Shown one piece after another: positions 55,042-63,920 of a stretch of DNA of 64,000 bases (positions are counted from its first letter, which is position 1; every line of letters begins with the position of its first letter). Under the pieces are notes generated by a model. The model was not told where the DNA came from, did no database searches, and saw only the letters and a list, made by a program, of their open reading frames with translations. The position numbers and the translations under genes were made by a program. This stretch comes from an uncultured Ruminococcus sp. (lineage in GTDB: Bacteria > Bacillota > Clostridia > Oscillospirales > Ruminococcaceae), in the NCBI GenBank assembly GCA_947624295.1, contig CANQJV010000003.1, positions 55,651 through 119,650 on the forward strand. The letters are read 5' to 3'.

Positions 55042-57558
55042 TCATGTCAGAATCAATGAAATTCGTTTTGCTGAAACAACAACAGGCGGATTCGGCGGAG
55101 GAGTTTCGCCCTCCTCAACAGGCGGTTCAGGTTCTTTTATTTTCGCCTGAAACAGCATACTGCCCTGTTTTATACGAGTTTTCGGGGAACGTACAGGCAG
55201 CATAAGTTTCAAATCGCCTGTTTGTATCTCAATTTCGGGCGAATTAAGTACAGGTACATCGAGAGTATTCCTGAAATGATATGATATTTTCAGTACTTTT
55301 CCGGCGTATTTTTTATACACGTCCTCTGTTATGACAACAGGCACTCTTGTCCAGCAATCGTGTTGGAATTGTATATATTCAGGGGCATGGAGTTCGAGTT
55401 CCTGCGTTTTCGGGTCAATGTGTATAATCATTGCAGGATATTCGCCTTCCCTGTCGAAATAAAAACGGCTGTAACTGTCGAACACTTTGCGTTCATCAAA
55501 CTGTTGTTCGATAGCCTTGCGGAAAAGAAATGCTTTCTCCTGATTTTCGGATTCAATGCCGTCGTAGTATTCCTGCGAGAATCCCTCGAAAATATTACCC
55601 TCATCATACATTTCCGCATAGTAATTCTCAAAGAGGAAAATTCCCGGGATATGGTACAAATTCCAGCTTGTGAGTTTACCCGGCCAGCACATTGAAACAT
55701 TCGGGCAGGGCTTAAATAAATCGGGGTGATGATACAAGCCGAAATTGAAGTACGTACTCCACTCATCATAGGGATTATTTTCGATGCCCTTGTGAGTTTC
55801 AAGCATTTCACGGAAAATCCGCTTGTCAATAACTTGCGGTTGATGTGACGAATACTGATAAGTGGGGTAGCCTTGCGAATCAAGGAAATCACGGGTTTTG
55901 AACGCACCTAAGTCAAAACTGCTGTAATTATTATAAGTACCCTGCCATTCTTTCAAATCGTAGAAATAATAGGACTGATAACGCCCATTTTTGAGGAAAA
56001 CTTCTTGTGACATAGGCTGCATAGGTCTGTAATCATCGTCAGTCATTATGAAAACGTCATCAAGCACATCAAGCCCCATAATCATACATCTCAGGAAAAA
56101 ATTCCTTGCCTGATGGTCATCGGGCAGAGGTCTGCCGTTAAGTAGTTGGTCATCTGTACGGAAAATCAGTTTCAGATTGCCCTTGTAATTTTCTTTGAAC
56201 GGTTCAACGTTCCATTCAGGGCAACACACAACGAGTTCTTTTATAAACGGCATAAAAGCCTCTATAAACGGCAAAGATTTCATAATATCCTCGTGGCGTG
56301 CCGTGAGTACAACCATTTGTTTTATTTCAGTCGGAGGTACCTGACCTTTTTCCCGTGATGCCGAAATAAGTGCCTTTGACATTTTTTCAACGAAGTCGTC
56401 CCATGAAGCAGGTTTATAACTTTTCAGCTTTGTTTTTTTGGAATTATAGTAATCGGGATTCTTACGGCATTTGTCAACGTATTTAACAAGAGCCTTGCAA
56501 TCAGTATTATCAAAATAATCAGCATATTCACCGCCTACTTCACGGAGTACGGGAATATCAGAGGCAATAACAGGCGTACCGTGCCGGAATGCTTCAACAA
56601 GAGGCAGACCGAAACCTTCGTTAAATGTCGGGAATGCCAGCAAATAAGCGTGTTTATAGAGGTAATTTATTCCTGCATCGTTTACTTTGTTCAACATAAA
56701 CAATTTTGTATTATAAAGAGGGTGATTTACTATACGCTTTTTGAGTTCGCCTGTATTCCAGCCCATTTTACCGACAATGATAACATTTATATCAAGACCT
56801 GCATCAAGCGCATCAATAACAAGTTTATTGTTTTTACGTGGTTCAACAGTACCAATCATAAGCAGATATTGCCCGGCGTTTACAGCGTCAATGACTTCCT
56901 GCTGTACAATGAGATGACGGTATTCAGGCAAAATATCGCCGTTTTCGTCTGTAGGGAGAGTTTCAGGGTCAGTGCATTCTGTTATTTTCAAATCGCACCC
57001 TAAAGGCATTACTGAATATTCAGGCATAGGCATATCAAGGCGTGAACACAATTCCCCGAAAGAATCCGCATCAGCTTTTGCCGAAAAACAAACGTGGTCT
57101 GAATATTTTATAACTGCGCCGATGTAGCCTATAAAATGCATAACTGTATTTTCGTGCGAATATTGCGGATTTGTCACGGGCAGAATATCGTGAACAAAAT
57201 TAACAATCTGAATGCCTGTTTTTTTCAATATAGGGTAGAGGTAACTCCTTGTAAGACGGCAATTCCACGTATTATCCAAATCAAGAAAAACAGTACCTGT
57301 TTTCAGTTCGTGGAATCCTATAGATTTTTGTGTATAGCACTGCCCTTTAGTACCTATATGATTTGCAAAGAAATCATAAAATCTGTCATTGTCAACAATT
57401 TTGAAATTCTCATTTTCAGAATTATAGCAAAGCAATATTACAGAAAAATCCTGATTTTTCAGCAAGCGGAGTGTTACTTCCTGAACCACACGCTGAACGC
57501 CCGTCATATAATTCACCTGCATAATCATCGAGAGGTCTATATAGATTCTTTTTTTCAT
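55042..57558 (-). CDS. Large multidomain glycosyltransferase (GT4 plus second catalytic-like module)
   Basis: A cytoplasmic protein of 838 residues. Residues 1 to about 405 are a GT4 glycosyltransferase (MTGVQRVVQEVTLRLL, MIGTVEPRKNNKLVIDAL and FNEGFGLPLVEAFRHGTPVI). Residues about 415-710 form a second module with MTDDDYRPMQPMSQEVF, an acidic triplet like the DxD metal site of GT-A or Stealth-type transferases; its family is uncertain. The C-terminal 120 residues look like beta-sandwich and end in a Pro-rich stretch. Two linked transferase activities could make a repeating unit, as in polymerising capsule and teichoic-type enzymes. The stop touches the permease start region and the start shares one base with the previous stop (TAATG). 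Confidence 0.82.
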   Translation of the reverse strand: MKKRIYIDLSMIMQVNYMTGVQRVVQEVTLRLLKNQDFSVILLCYNSENENFKIVDNDRFYDFFANHIGTKGQCYTQKSIGFHELKTGTVFLDLDNTWNCRLTRSYLYPILKKTGIQIVNFVHDILPVTNPQYSHENTVMHFIGYIGAVIKYSDHVCFSAKADADSFGELCSRLDMPMPEYSVMPLGCDLKITECTDPETLPTDENGDILPEYRHLIVQQEVIDAVNAGQYLLMIGTVEPRKNNKLVIDALDAGLDINVIIVGKMGWNTGELKKRIVNHPLYNTKLFMLNKVNDAGINYLYKHAYLLAFPTFNEGFGLPLVEAFRHGTPVIASDIPVLREVGGEYADYFDNTDCKALVKYVDKCRKNPDYYNSKKTKLKSYKPASWDDFVEKMSKALISASREKGQVPPTEIKQMVVLTARHEDIMKSLPFIEAFMPFIKELVVCCPEWNVEPFKENYKGNLKLIFRTDDQLLNGRPLPDDHQARNFFLRCMIMGLDVLDDVFIMTDDDYRPMQPMSQEVFLKNGRYQSYYFYDLKEWQGTYNNYSSFDLGAFKTRDFLDSQGYPTYQYSSHQPQVIDKRIFREMLETHKGIENNPYDEWSTYFNFGLYHHPDLFKPCPNVSMCWPGKLTSWNLYHIPGIFLFENYYAEMYDEGNIFEGFSQEYYDGIESENQEKAFLFRKAIEQQFDERKVFDSYSRFYFDREGEYPAMIIHIDPKTQELELHAPEYIQFQHDCWTRVPVVITEDVYKKYAGKVLKISYHFRNTLDVPVLNSPEIEIQTGDLKLMLPVRSPKTRIKQGSMLFQAKIKEPEPPVEEGETPPPNPPVVVSAKRISLILT

Positions 57559-58034
57559 TACTGATTTCCTCCTGCCAATTTGCGTATAGGTGCTTTAATT
57601 GATTCAGGTAATTTTTTGTAAACGGGCATAAGTTTCTGCATTGCCCTGCTCCTGAAAGTATCTTTTTGTGATTTGCTTTTATTTTTAACAAAAATATTGT
57701 TATATATCCGTTTATGGCAGACATTAGCCTCTTTTGAAGTCACAAGCCGTTTAATTACAAGCCGTCTGAATTGTTTTTCGGGCATATTGAAATTTTTTTT
57801 CCAACTCTGATATGCTTCGGGGTCAACAGGTCGGTTAAGCAGATTGATGTACGCAATATCAAGAAATTCGGGGTTACTTGCCTTTATCTTGAAAAGTTCA
57901 ATCAAATCAACTTTATGCGGGTCAAATTCAGTATAGCAGAGGAAAGCGGATTTCGGGTGAGTGAATTTTTCGCCTGATTTACGCATATTTTCCTCAGTTA
58001 TATTAAAAATTTTATCATATATATTTTTTCCCAT
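57558..58034 (-). CDS. DUF4214-like protein, first gene of the glycan export operon
   Basis: A 158-residue basic protein without signal peptide. The region YINLLNRPVDPEAYQSWKKN resembles the repeat core of DUF4214 proteins (one copy), a domain often seen in surface or glycan-related proteins. The rest is Lys- and Arg-rich. I start it at ATG 58034 behind GGAGAATT; the open frame runs into the repeat element upstream. The stop shares one base with the start of the large glycosyltransferase, and AGGAGG lies inside its last codons. Its function is unknown; position suggests a helper in glycan assembly. Confidence 0.75.
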   Translation of the reverse strand: MGKNIYDKIFNITEENMRKSGEKFTHPKSAFLCYTEFDPHKVDLIELFKIKASNPEFLDIAYINLLNRPVDPEAYQSWKKNFNMPEKQFRRLVIKRLVTSKEANVCHKRIYNNIFVKNKSKSQKDTFRSRAMQKLMPVYKKLPESIKAPIRKLAGGNQ

Positions 58035-58063
58035 TGCAATTCTCCAATACATTTTTAATTTTA

Positions 58064-58201
58064 GGCAACACCGCATAAAGATTGTGCGACAGATGCGCCG
58101 TCAGATTTTTCGTCAGATTGTATAGAAACGACGCAGGCATACTGACGTATGGCAAGCAGATGACATGCAAAGCCGTCAGGCGTTCTTTGTGCGGTGTTGC
58201 C
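58064..58201. mobile_element. 138-bp MITE-like inverted-repeat element
   Basis: The ends are GGCAACACCGCA (58064-58075) and TGCGGTGTTGCC (58190-58201), inverted, with the similarity going on for several bases (TAAAGA versus TCTTTG). The element is flanked on both sides by TTTA (58060-58063 and 58202-58205), a possible 4-bp target duplication, although the flanks are AT-rich. It encodes no protein; inside are further short repeats (GTCAGATT twice, CATACTGACGTATG). By memory, similar sequences are frequent in Ruminococcus genomes. A 17-bp piece of its right end also occurs at 50305-50321. Confidence 0.7.
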
Positions 58202-58217
58202 TTTAGTAATTATAATA

Positions 58218-58246
58218 ATTATAGCACATAACGGCGATTATGTCAA
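58218..58246 (-). promoter_or_regulatory. Consensus sigma-A promoter of the glycan export operon
   Basis: On the minus strand: perfect TTGACA (58246-58241), 17-bp spacer, perfect TATAAT (58223-58218). The -35 box is made by the last two sense codons and next base region of the kinase gene (TTG ACA before the TAA stop). Transcription would start near 58211 and pass through the inverted-repeat element before reaching the gene at 58034. Confidence 0.8.
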
Positions 58247-59539
58247 GACAGGCAATTCAACAATAAAAGCTGAACCTTTTTCGGAACTTACTGCACGGAC
58301 TGTTCCACCGTGGTAACTCACACCGTGCTTGACTATGGACAACCCCAATCCTGTACCCTTTATTTTGCTTGAATGGCTTTTGTCCACACGGTAAAAGCGT
58401 TCGAATATACGTTCGAGATGTTCTTCAGGGATTCCCGTCCCGGTATCGCTTACAGTTACAATAGCTTTTGTGGGAATATGCGAAATTTTAACCTCAAATT
58501 TACCTCCGTCAACGTTATATTTTATAGCATTGTCACAAAGATTATATATCACTTCATCAAGAATAGTCCTGTTGCCTGTTACTGATATATGTTCCCCTGA
58601 AATTGCCGATGATACATTTTTTTCTTCAGCATTTTTACTGAGCCGGCGGATAATTTCGTCTGAAAGATTGTATAAATCAACAGTTTCGTCTTGCTTTTCG
58701 ATTGAATTTTCATCTAATTTTGACAAAGAAACAATATCATCTATCAGTGAAATAAGCCTGCCTGCCTCATTGCAGATATCCTTACCGAACGACTGCGAAT
58801 CTTCAGGTTTCACGATACCGTTCGCAATCATATCAGCTATACCGTAAATTGTAGTGAGTGGTGTTTTCAGTTCGTGGGAAACATTTGACGTAAATTCACG
58901 GCGCATTGTTTCAAGTTTCTGTTGTTCAGTGACATCAAGAATAAAAACAACTATTCCGTTGACTGTTTCGGAAACGCTTGCGGGACTTGCAATAATTTTG
59001 CGGTCACCGATTTCCGTTTTAAGCAGGCATTCCGCATTACGTCCGCCCATAGCGTCCTGAATACAACGGCGGAATATGTCCTTACGGCTTAAGTTATATA
59101 TACTCTGCCCTTTTTCAAGCGGATTTATTCCGAGAAGCCTGTATGCGCCCGAATTACTGGCGAGAATAGCCGTTTTGGAGTCGGCAATAATAATACCCTC
59201 TTTCATATTTTCCGTGATACTGCTGAATTGTTCACGGCTGTTCATAATTTCAGTATGTTGGCGGTTTACTTTGCCGTTCTGTAACCTCAATCTTTCGAGT
59301 ACGGGGAAAAGTTCCTTGTAAGTTTTTTTAGGTTTAGGGTGGTCCAAATCAATATTCCGTACAGGTTTCACGATATTTTTGGAAAGTATAACCGCAGCAG
59401 CGCATATAATTATAATTATATAAAAAAATATACCAAAAAGTTCTTTTATATTATTGCCGTATGAATAAGTAAGAAATATTGCCGTAATCACTGCTAAAGC
59501 GGAAGTAAGCAATATACTTAAAAAAATTTTCCATGTCAT
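58238..59539 (-). CDS. Sensor histidine kinase, PhoR-like
   Basis: Membrane-bound kinase of 433 residues. Two hydrophobic helices (about 5-27 and 33-55) are split by only a few residues, so there is almost no extracytoplasmic sensor domain. A PAS domain (about 105-200, MKEGIIIADSKTAILASNSG), the phosphoacceptor motif FTSNVSHELKTPLTTIYG, and ATP-binding boxes YNLCDNAIKYN, VSDTGTGIPEEH and KGTGLGLSIVKHG follow. The layout is that of PhoR in Gram-positives, though phosphate as signal is only a guess. I start it at ATG 59539 behind GGAG; it directly follows the regulator gene. Confidence 0.9.
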   Translation of the reverse strand: MTWKIFLSILLTSALAVITAIFLTYSYGNNIKELFGIFFYIIIIICAAAVILSKNIVKPVRNIDLDHPKPKKTYKELFPVLERLRLQNGKVNRQHTEIMNSREQFSSITENMKEGIIIADSKTAILASNSGAYRLLGINPLEKGQSIYNLSRKDIFRRCIQDAMGGRNAECLLKTEIGDRKIIASPASVSETVNGIVVFILDVTEQQKLETMRREFTSNVSHELKTPLTTIYGIADMIANGIVKPEDSQSFGKDICNEAGRLISLIDDIVSLSKLDENSIEKQDETVDLYNLSDEIIRRLSKNAEEKNVSSAISGEHISVTGNRTILDEVIYNLCDNAIKYNVDGGKFEVKISHIPTKAIVTVSDTGTGIPEEHLERIFERFYRVDKSHSSKIKGTGLGLSIVKHGVSYHGGTVRAVSSEKGSAFIVELPVLT

Positions 59540-59541
59540 AT

Positions 59542-60216
59542 TCAATCTCCAATCTTATAGCCTACGCCTCGTATTGTTTCGATAAGTTCACCGCCTGCAC
59601 CGAGTTTAGCACGCAAAGTCCGTATATGTACATCAACTGTACGGCTTTCGCCTTTGAAATCAAATCCCCATACTTCTTTAAGGAGTTCATCACGTGAAAA
59701 TACTTTGCCTTTATTTTTCAAAAGAATCAACAAAAGTTCGTATTCTTTCAGCGTGAGATTTATTTTGATACCGTCCGCATATACCTCGTGTTTTTCGGGC
59801 AAAACAACAATATTTTTCAGCACAATTGCTCCCGTATCGTCGCTATCATTGTAGTAAGACCGCCTTAAAAGTGCCTTAATACGTGAAATAAGTTCCATAA
59901 TTCCGAACGGTTTAGCAATATAGTCGTCTGCACCGCTGTCAAGACCTGTTACTTTATCAAATTCCGTGCCTTTAGCGGTGAGGAGAATAACGGGCAATTT
60001 CCTTGTTATCTTGTCATTCCGCAATTTTTTCAGTACCGAAATACCGTCCTCCTCCGGTAACATTATGTCAAGCAAAACCAAATCAGGGATACGTTCAGCA
60101 ACAGCACTGTAAAATTCAGACGGCGTTTCAAATCCGACAGCCTCAAACCCTGAATTATTCAGCGCATATAAAACAAAATTCCGTATACCGCTTTCGTCCT
60201 CAAGCATATAAATCAT
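59542..60216 (-). CDS. Response regulator, OmpR/PhoB family
   Basis: DNA-binding partner of the kinase, 224 residues. The receiver domain (1 to about 118) shows the acidic pair LEDES, the phosphorylated Asp in LVLLDIMLPEEDG, and the conserved Lys in DYIAKPFG. The winged-helix output domain (about 130-224) has LTLKEYELLLILLKNKG and SRTVDVHIRTLRAKLG, the PhoB-type recognition region. Possible targets in this window are the divergent gene at 60405 and the phosphate transporter at 10175, but no shared binding site was recognised. Confidence 0.92.
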   Translation of the reverse strand: MIYMLEDESGIRNFVLYALNNSGFEAVGFETPSEFYSAVAERIPDLVLLDIMLPEEDGISVLKKLRNDKITRKLPVILLTAKGTEFDKVTGLDSGADDYIAKPFGIMELISRIKALLRRSYYNDSDDTGAIVLKNIVVLPEKHEVYADGIKINLTLKEYELLLILLKNKGKVFSRDELLKEVWGFDFKGESRTVDVHIRTLRAKLGAGGELIETIRGVGYKIGD

Positions 60217-60257
60217 TTACACATCACCTCATAACAGCTTATAATACTTATAATAAT

Positions 60258-60286
60258 AGTATAAGCTATTATGTGAAAAAATGCAA
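60258..60286 (-). promoter_or_regulatory. Predicted sigma-A promoter of the two-component operon
   Basis: On the minus strand: TTGCAT (60286-60281), 17-bp spacer, TATACT (60263-60258). Leader about 35 nt. Confidence 0.65.
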
Positions 60287-60404
60287 CAATATTTTTTGCT
60301 TTTATTTCAGTTGATTTTCACGTACTTTTCATAAATGTGTTATAGAATAGTACCATAGAGATAAACAAAGGGAATTGGTAAACTGAATAAACAGGTGAAA
60401 TATA

Positions 60405-62591
60405 ATGGACAATTTTAATTCATTAAAAAAATCTTTCGGACTTCTTTCTGCTTTTATTCTCGCTACAGCACAAATGAGTTGCAGTGATAACGCAGAAACT
60501 CCCGAAAACAGTACTGTTCCTGAAAGTTCAATCTCCGAAACAACTACAGAAACTACAGAAACGGAAATACAGGAAACAACTGTTCCCACACAAGTACTTT
60601 CAGATTCCGAAACTGAACCGCTTGCAAATACACAAAAAATTGTTAATGACTATGCAAACGTATTTTCGGACAGGGATATGAATCCTGATTTTGACAACAT
60701 AACAGCTGAAATCACTCTCAAAGGCGATTCGGCTGAATGTACAGGCGACGGAATTACAATCGACAAAACAAAGTTGACAATCACTAAAGAGGGTATATAT
60801 AAATTTTCAGGTACTCTCAATGACGGGCAGATTATTGTAAATGCACCTGATGCAAAAGTGCAGATTATTCTTGATAACGCCGATATTACGTGCAGTACAT
60901 CGTCCGCAATATATGGAGTTGATTCAAAAAAAATATTTGTTTCTCTCGCTGAAAAAAGCGTAAATAATTTAACAGACGGTGAAACTTATGTTTACGACGA
61001 CGAAACAACTCAGGAACCTGACGCTTGTATTTTCAGCCACGACAGCCTCACAATAAATGGCAGTGGTTCGCTTAATATCAACTCAAGCCTTACAGGTATT
61101 CATAGTAAGGACGATATTGTCATCACTGGCGGTAATATCAACGTCAATTCTGCTAAAGACGGCATAAAAGGCAAGGATTATATTGCTGTTGCGGACGGGA
61201 ATATTGATATAACGTGCAGTGAGGACGGCGTAAAATCCACAAATGTGAATGATACTTCGCTCGGCTGGGTGTATATTCAGGACGGCAATTTTACAATAAA
61301 TTCCGCTCAGGACGGCATAAGTGCCGAAACTGATTTAACTATAGACGGCGGAAATTTTAACATAACAAGCGGTGACGGAAGTGAAAACTCCACCAAAGCA
61401 CACGCTGATACAGGTGGTTTCGGTGGCGGAAGATTCAATCACGGTGATTTCGGGAATATGAATCCTCCGGACAACTTCAATCCGCAGGATTCAGGCGCAA
61501 CTCCTCCGGACGGTTTCAATCCACAAAATTCAAACGCAGCTCCTCCGGACGGCTTTAATCCGCAAAATTCAAACGCAACTCCTCCGGACGGCTTAAATCC
61601 GCAGGATTCAGGTGCAACTCCTCCCGAAACGGTCGAAAACAGCGATAACACGACAGAAACCACAATCAGCACAAAAGGAATCAAAAGCGGTTCTTCACTG
61701 AATATTACAGGCGGTGAATTTAATATAAATTCTGCCGATGACGCTTTGCACTCCGCAAATGTGGCGATAAATAGCGGTTCTCTCAATATCAAGTCAGGCG
61801 ATAAAGGCATTCACGCTGATTACAACATAACTATTGACGGCGGTACAATCGATATCACCGATTCATACGAGGGAATTGAGGGCTCTGTTATCAACGTTTC
61901 AGGCGGTAATCTGAAAGTGACTGCTTCTGATGACGGTTTCAACGCATCGGACGGCGTTACGAATCAGAACGGTATGGGTGCTTATTGCGACGGCGTTGAA
62001 CTCAATATAAACGGCGGTTCTGTTTACGTCAACGCTGAGGGCGACGGGCTTGACAGTAACGGCGATATGACCATAAACGGCGGTATTGTGACTGTTGACG
62101 GCTGTACGAACGGCGGAAACGGCGCACTTGACGGAAACAACGGAATATCGGTAAAAGGCGGTACTCTTATAGCTGTCGGCAATTCGCAAATGGCTGAATG
62201 TCCCGATAATACGTCAACGCAATATGTTATCTCCGCAACTTTTGAAAGCACTCAACAAGCAGGTACTTCTGTTAAACTTGTTGACGAAAGCGGTGCTGAA
62301 ATTATTGATTTCACTTCCGCTAAAACATTTGACAATATAATTATCAGTTCACCTGATATATTAAAAGATAAAACTTATACTTTCTATCTCAATGATACAA
62401 AATCAGAGAGTTTCACGGCAACTGAAATCATCTCCACAATCGGCAGACAATCCGCAATGGGAGGCGGTTTCGGCGGACGTGACAAAGGCAACAGGGGTGA
62501 TTTTCAACCGCCTACAAATGAAAACGGTGAGTTTGAAATGCCTGAAAAAAATTTCGGCGGAATGCACAAAATTCCCGATACAACTTTATGA
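60405..62591 (+). CDS. Cthe_2159-like carbohydrate-binding lipoprotein
   Basis: Exported protein of 728 residues with a lipoprotein-like signal (ILATAQMSC, Cys at about 25), so probably tethered to the membrane. A Thr/Glu-rich spacer (about 30-85) leads to a long right-handed beta-helix-like region with many short repeats of the type GGNINVNSAKDGIKGKD and GGEFNINSADDALHSANV. This matches the Cthe_2159 family, whose founding member in Clostridium thermocellum binds acidic pectins such as polygalacturonate. The helix is interrupted at about 350-425 by a Gly- and Pro-rich insert with four 13-residue repeats. The C-terminus is Gly-rich (GGGFGGRDKGNRGDF). It stands divergent from the two-component operon, a hint of regulation by it. 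Confidence 0.82.
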   Translation: MDNFNSLKKSFGLLSAFILATAQMSCSDNAETPENSTVPESSISETTTETTETEIQETTVPTQVLSDSETEPLANTQKIVNDYANVFSDRDMNPDFDNITAEITLKGDSAECTGDGITIDKTKLTITKEGIYKFSGTLNDGQIIVNAPDAKVQIILDNADITCSTSSAIYGVDSKKIFVSLAEKSVNNLTDGETYVYDDETTQEPDACIFSHDSLTINGSGSLNINSSLTGIHSKDDIVITGGNINVNSAKDGIKGKDYIAVADGNIDITCSEDGVKSTNVNDTSLGWVYIQDGNFTINSAQDGISAETDLTIDGGNFNITSGDGSENSTKAHADTGGFGGGRFNHGDFGNMNPPDNFNPQDSGATPPDGFNPQNSNAAPPDGFNPQNSNATPPDGLNPQDSGATPPETVENSDNTTETTISTKGIKSGSSLNITGGEFNINSADDALHSANVAINSGSLNIKSGDKGIHADYNITIDGGTIDITDSYEGIEGSVINVSGGNLKVTASDDGFNASDGVTNQNGMGAYCDGVELNINGGSVYVNAEGDGLDSNGDMTINGGIVTVDGCTNGGNGALDGNNGISVKGGTLIAVGNSQMAECPDNTSTQYVISATFESTQQAGTSVKLVDESGAEIIDFTSAKTFDNIIISSPDILKDKTYTFYLNDTKSESFTATEIISTIGRQSAMGGGFGGRDKGNRGDFQPPTNENGEFEMPEKNFGGMHKIPDTTL
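61464..61619 (+). repeat. 39-bp coding tandem repeat, four copies
   Basis: Copies at 61464-61502, 61503-61541, 61542-61580 and 61581-61619 encode the 13-residue unit PPDGFNPQNSNAA with small changes. The repeats form a Pro/Asn-rich insert in the beta-helix protein and could vary in number between strains. Confidence 0.9.
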
Positions 62592-62630
62592 CATCTTCTT
62601 ATATTCATATAAACCACCCTAAAAAGCGGG

Positions 62631-62655
62631 GAAAGCCGGATTATTCCGGCTTTTC
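62631..62655. terminator. Bidirectional terminator
   Basis: GAAAGCCGGA, TTAT loop, TCCGGCTTTTC. It lies 40 bp after the lipoprotein stop and just before the end of the convergent phosphoesterase gene. Confidence 0.82.
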
Positions 62656-62658
62656 TCG

Positions 62659-63234
62659 TTATATTTCTATAATATACCGTTCAAACGCATTTATTACAGT
62701 AGTTTTGCCGATTTTCTGTTCCCAGACAAAATTCCCATAAGTTTTATGCACATGACCATGTATGAAATATTCAGGCTTATACCTATCAATCAAGTATGTA
62801 AAGCATTCAAAACCTTTATGCGGTAAATCCTGCATATCATTGATATTTGCGGCAGGAGCGTGAGTAAGCAGAATATCAAAACCTTTGTTCGTGAAAATAC
62901 TGAACCTGCAACGGCTTATTCTTCGGCGCATTTCCTTTTCGGTGTACTGATTTTCACCGCTGCTGTACCGCATAGAACCGCCGAATCCTAAAATCCGCAA
63001 GCCTTTATAGTTAATCAATTTACCATCAGCGCATATACAGCCCTTTGGATTTTTCTTGTCATGATTACCGTTGACATAAATAACATCAGCCCTTGACATT
63101 GTAACAAGAAACTCAAGATATTCAGGTTTCAAATCACCTGCTGACAAAATCAAATCAATATCCGAAAGTTTGGATTTGTCATAAAAATCCCATAACCAAC
63201 GGCTTTCCTCATCGGCAACAGTAAGAATTTTCAT
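62659..63234 (-). CDS. Calcineurin-like metallophosphoesterase
   Basis: A 191-residue enzyme of the metallophosphoesterase superfamily, which cleaves phosphomonoesters or diesters with two metal ions. Visible metal motifs are LSAGDLKPEY, VNGNHDKK (GNHD), LLTHAPAAN and GHVHKTYG (GHxH). The usual first DxH motif appears as ADEESRW, so one ligand is changed, as in some small members of the family. The substrate cannot be predicted. I start it at ATG 63234, which overlaps the previous stop by 4 bp; the longer frame lacks a ribosome site. Confidence 0.85.
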   Translation of the reverse strand: MKILTVADEESRWLWDFYDKSKLSDIDLILSAGDLKPEYLEFLVTMSRADVIYVNGNHDKKNPKGCICADGKLINYKGLRILGFGGSMRYSSGENQYTEKEMRRRISRCRFSIFTNKGFDILLTHAPAANINDMQDLPHKGFECFTYLIDRYKPEYFIHGHVHKTYGNFVWEQKIGKTTVINAFERYIIEI

Positions 63235-63857
63235 ACAGATTCTCCACAAAAAAATTCCTGATATTCATTAAGTTCAAATTTCAAATCAAATTCTTTTTCC
63301 CATAAAATATTCTTATCATTGTTAAAACATTTATGATAATATCCCCAGCAACGCCGATACAATTCTTCCTGCCAATTCTTTCTGCACCAGTCACTGAAAA
63401 AATAGTCGTCCTTAATCAAATCATAAGAAATATCGCCGTATTTCTGCCAATCCTCATCTGTCCAGTCCTCAACTCGTCTGATACCGCTGTTTCTGTAATT
63501 TTCCAAAAAAGCCTTGCTGTTTTTGGGTTCAGATTCAGTTACAATGCCGATTTTCTCCCATTTTACGCAATTATCACAAAACTTCACTTTCACAACACCA
63601 ACTTTGCTGCTGAAATCGCAGTCGCAATTGCATATAAGAATCGGAAAATTACAGTCAAGTTTTCTGCTGACAAGTTCCTTTATATAGCGGATTTCGCCCT
63701 GATTTTCGTTACAGAGCGACGACACAAGTGCTTCAAACTCAAAAAAATAATAATCATAATCCGGAAGACCGTATTCGTCAAAAAGCGTAATTTCGATAAT
63801 ATTCCTGCCGTCAACGAAAATATTTCTATTTTTCTCAGTAAGTTTGTTGTAATCCAT
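63231..63857 (-). CDS. Protein of unknown function, Cys/Trp-rich
   Basis: A 208-residue soluble protein that I do not recognise. It is rich in aromatic residues, with a cysteine cluster in ILICNCDCDFSS and FCDNCVKW that might bind zinc, and a Trp-rich part (VEDWTDEDWQKYGDIS, FFSDWCRKNWQEELYRRC). The ATG is behind GGTGAAG. It overlaps the phosphoesterase by 4 bp (ATGA), so the two probably work together or are at least co-translated. It lies just downstream of the rRNA operon end. Confidence 0.72.
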   Translation of the reverse strand: MDYNKLTEKNRNIFVDGRNIIEITLFDEYGLPDYDYYFFEFEALVSSLCNENQGEIRYIKELVSRKLDCNFPILICNCDCDFSSKVGVVKVKFCDNCVKWEKIGIVTESEPKNSKAFLENYRNSGIRRVEDWTDEDWQKYGDISYDLIKDDYFFSDWCRKNWQEELYRRCWGYYHKCFNNDKNILWEKEFDLKFELNEYQEFFCGESV

Positions 63858-63887
63858 AAAATCTTCACCACATTCGTCATATTATAC

Positions 63888-63917
63888 AAAAAATCTGCCC
63901 ATATGGACAGATTTTTC
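63888..63917 (-). terminator. Intrinsic terminator of the rRNA operon
   Basis: On the minus strand: AAAAATCTGTCC, ATAT loop, GGGCAGATTTTTT. It starts 4 bp after the 5S rRNA end. Confidence 0.85.
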
Positions 63918-63920
63918 AAC

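Noticed and set aside
61464..61619. CRISPR-like array from four evenly spaced repeats
   Set aside because: The repeats are contiguous, have no spacers and lie in frame in a gene. No other CRISPR array or cas gene was seen in the window.
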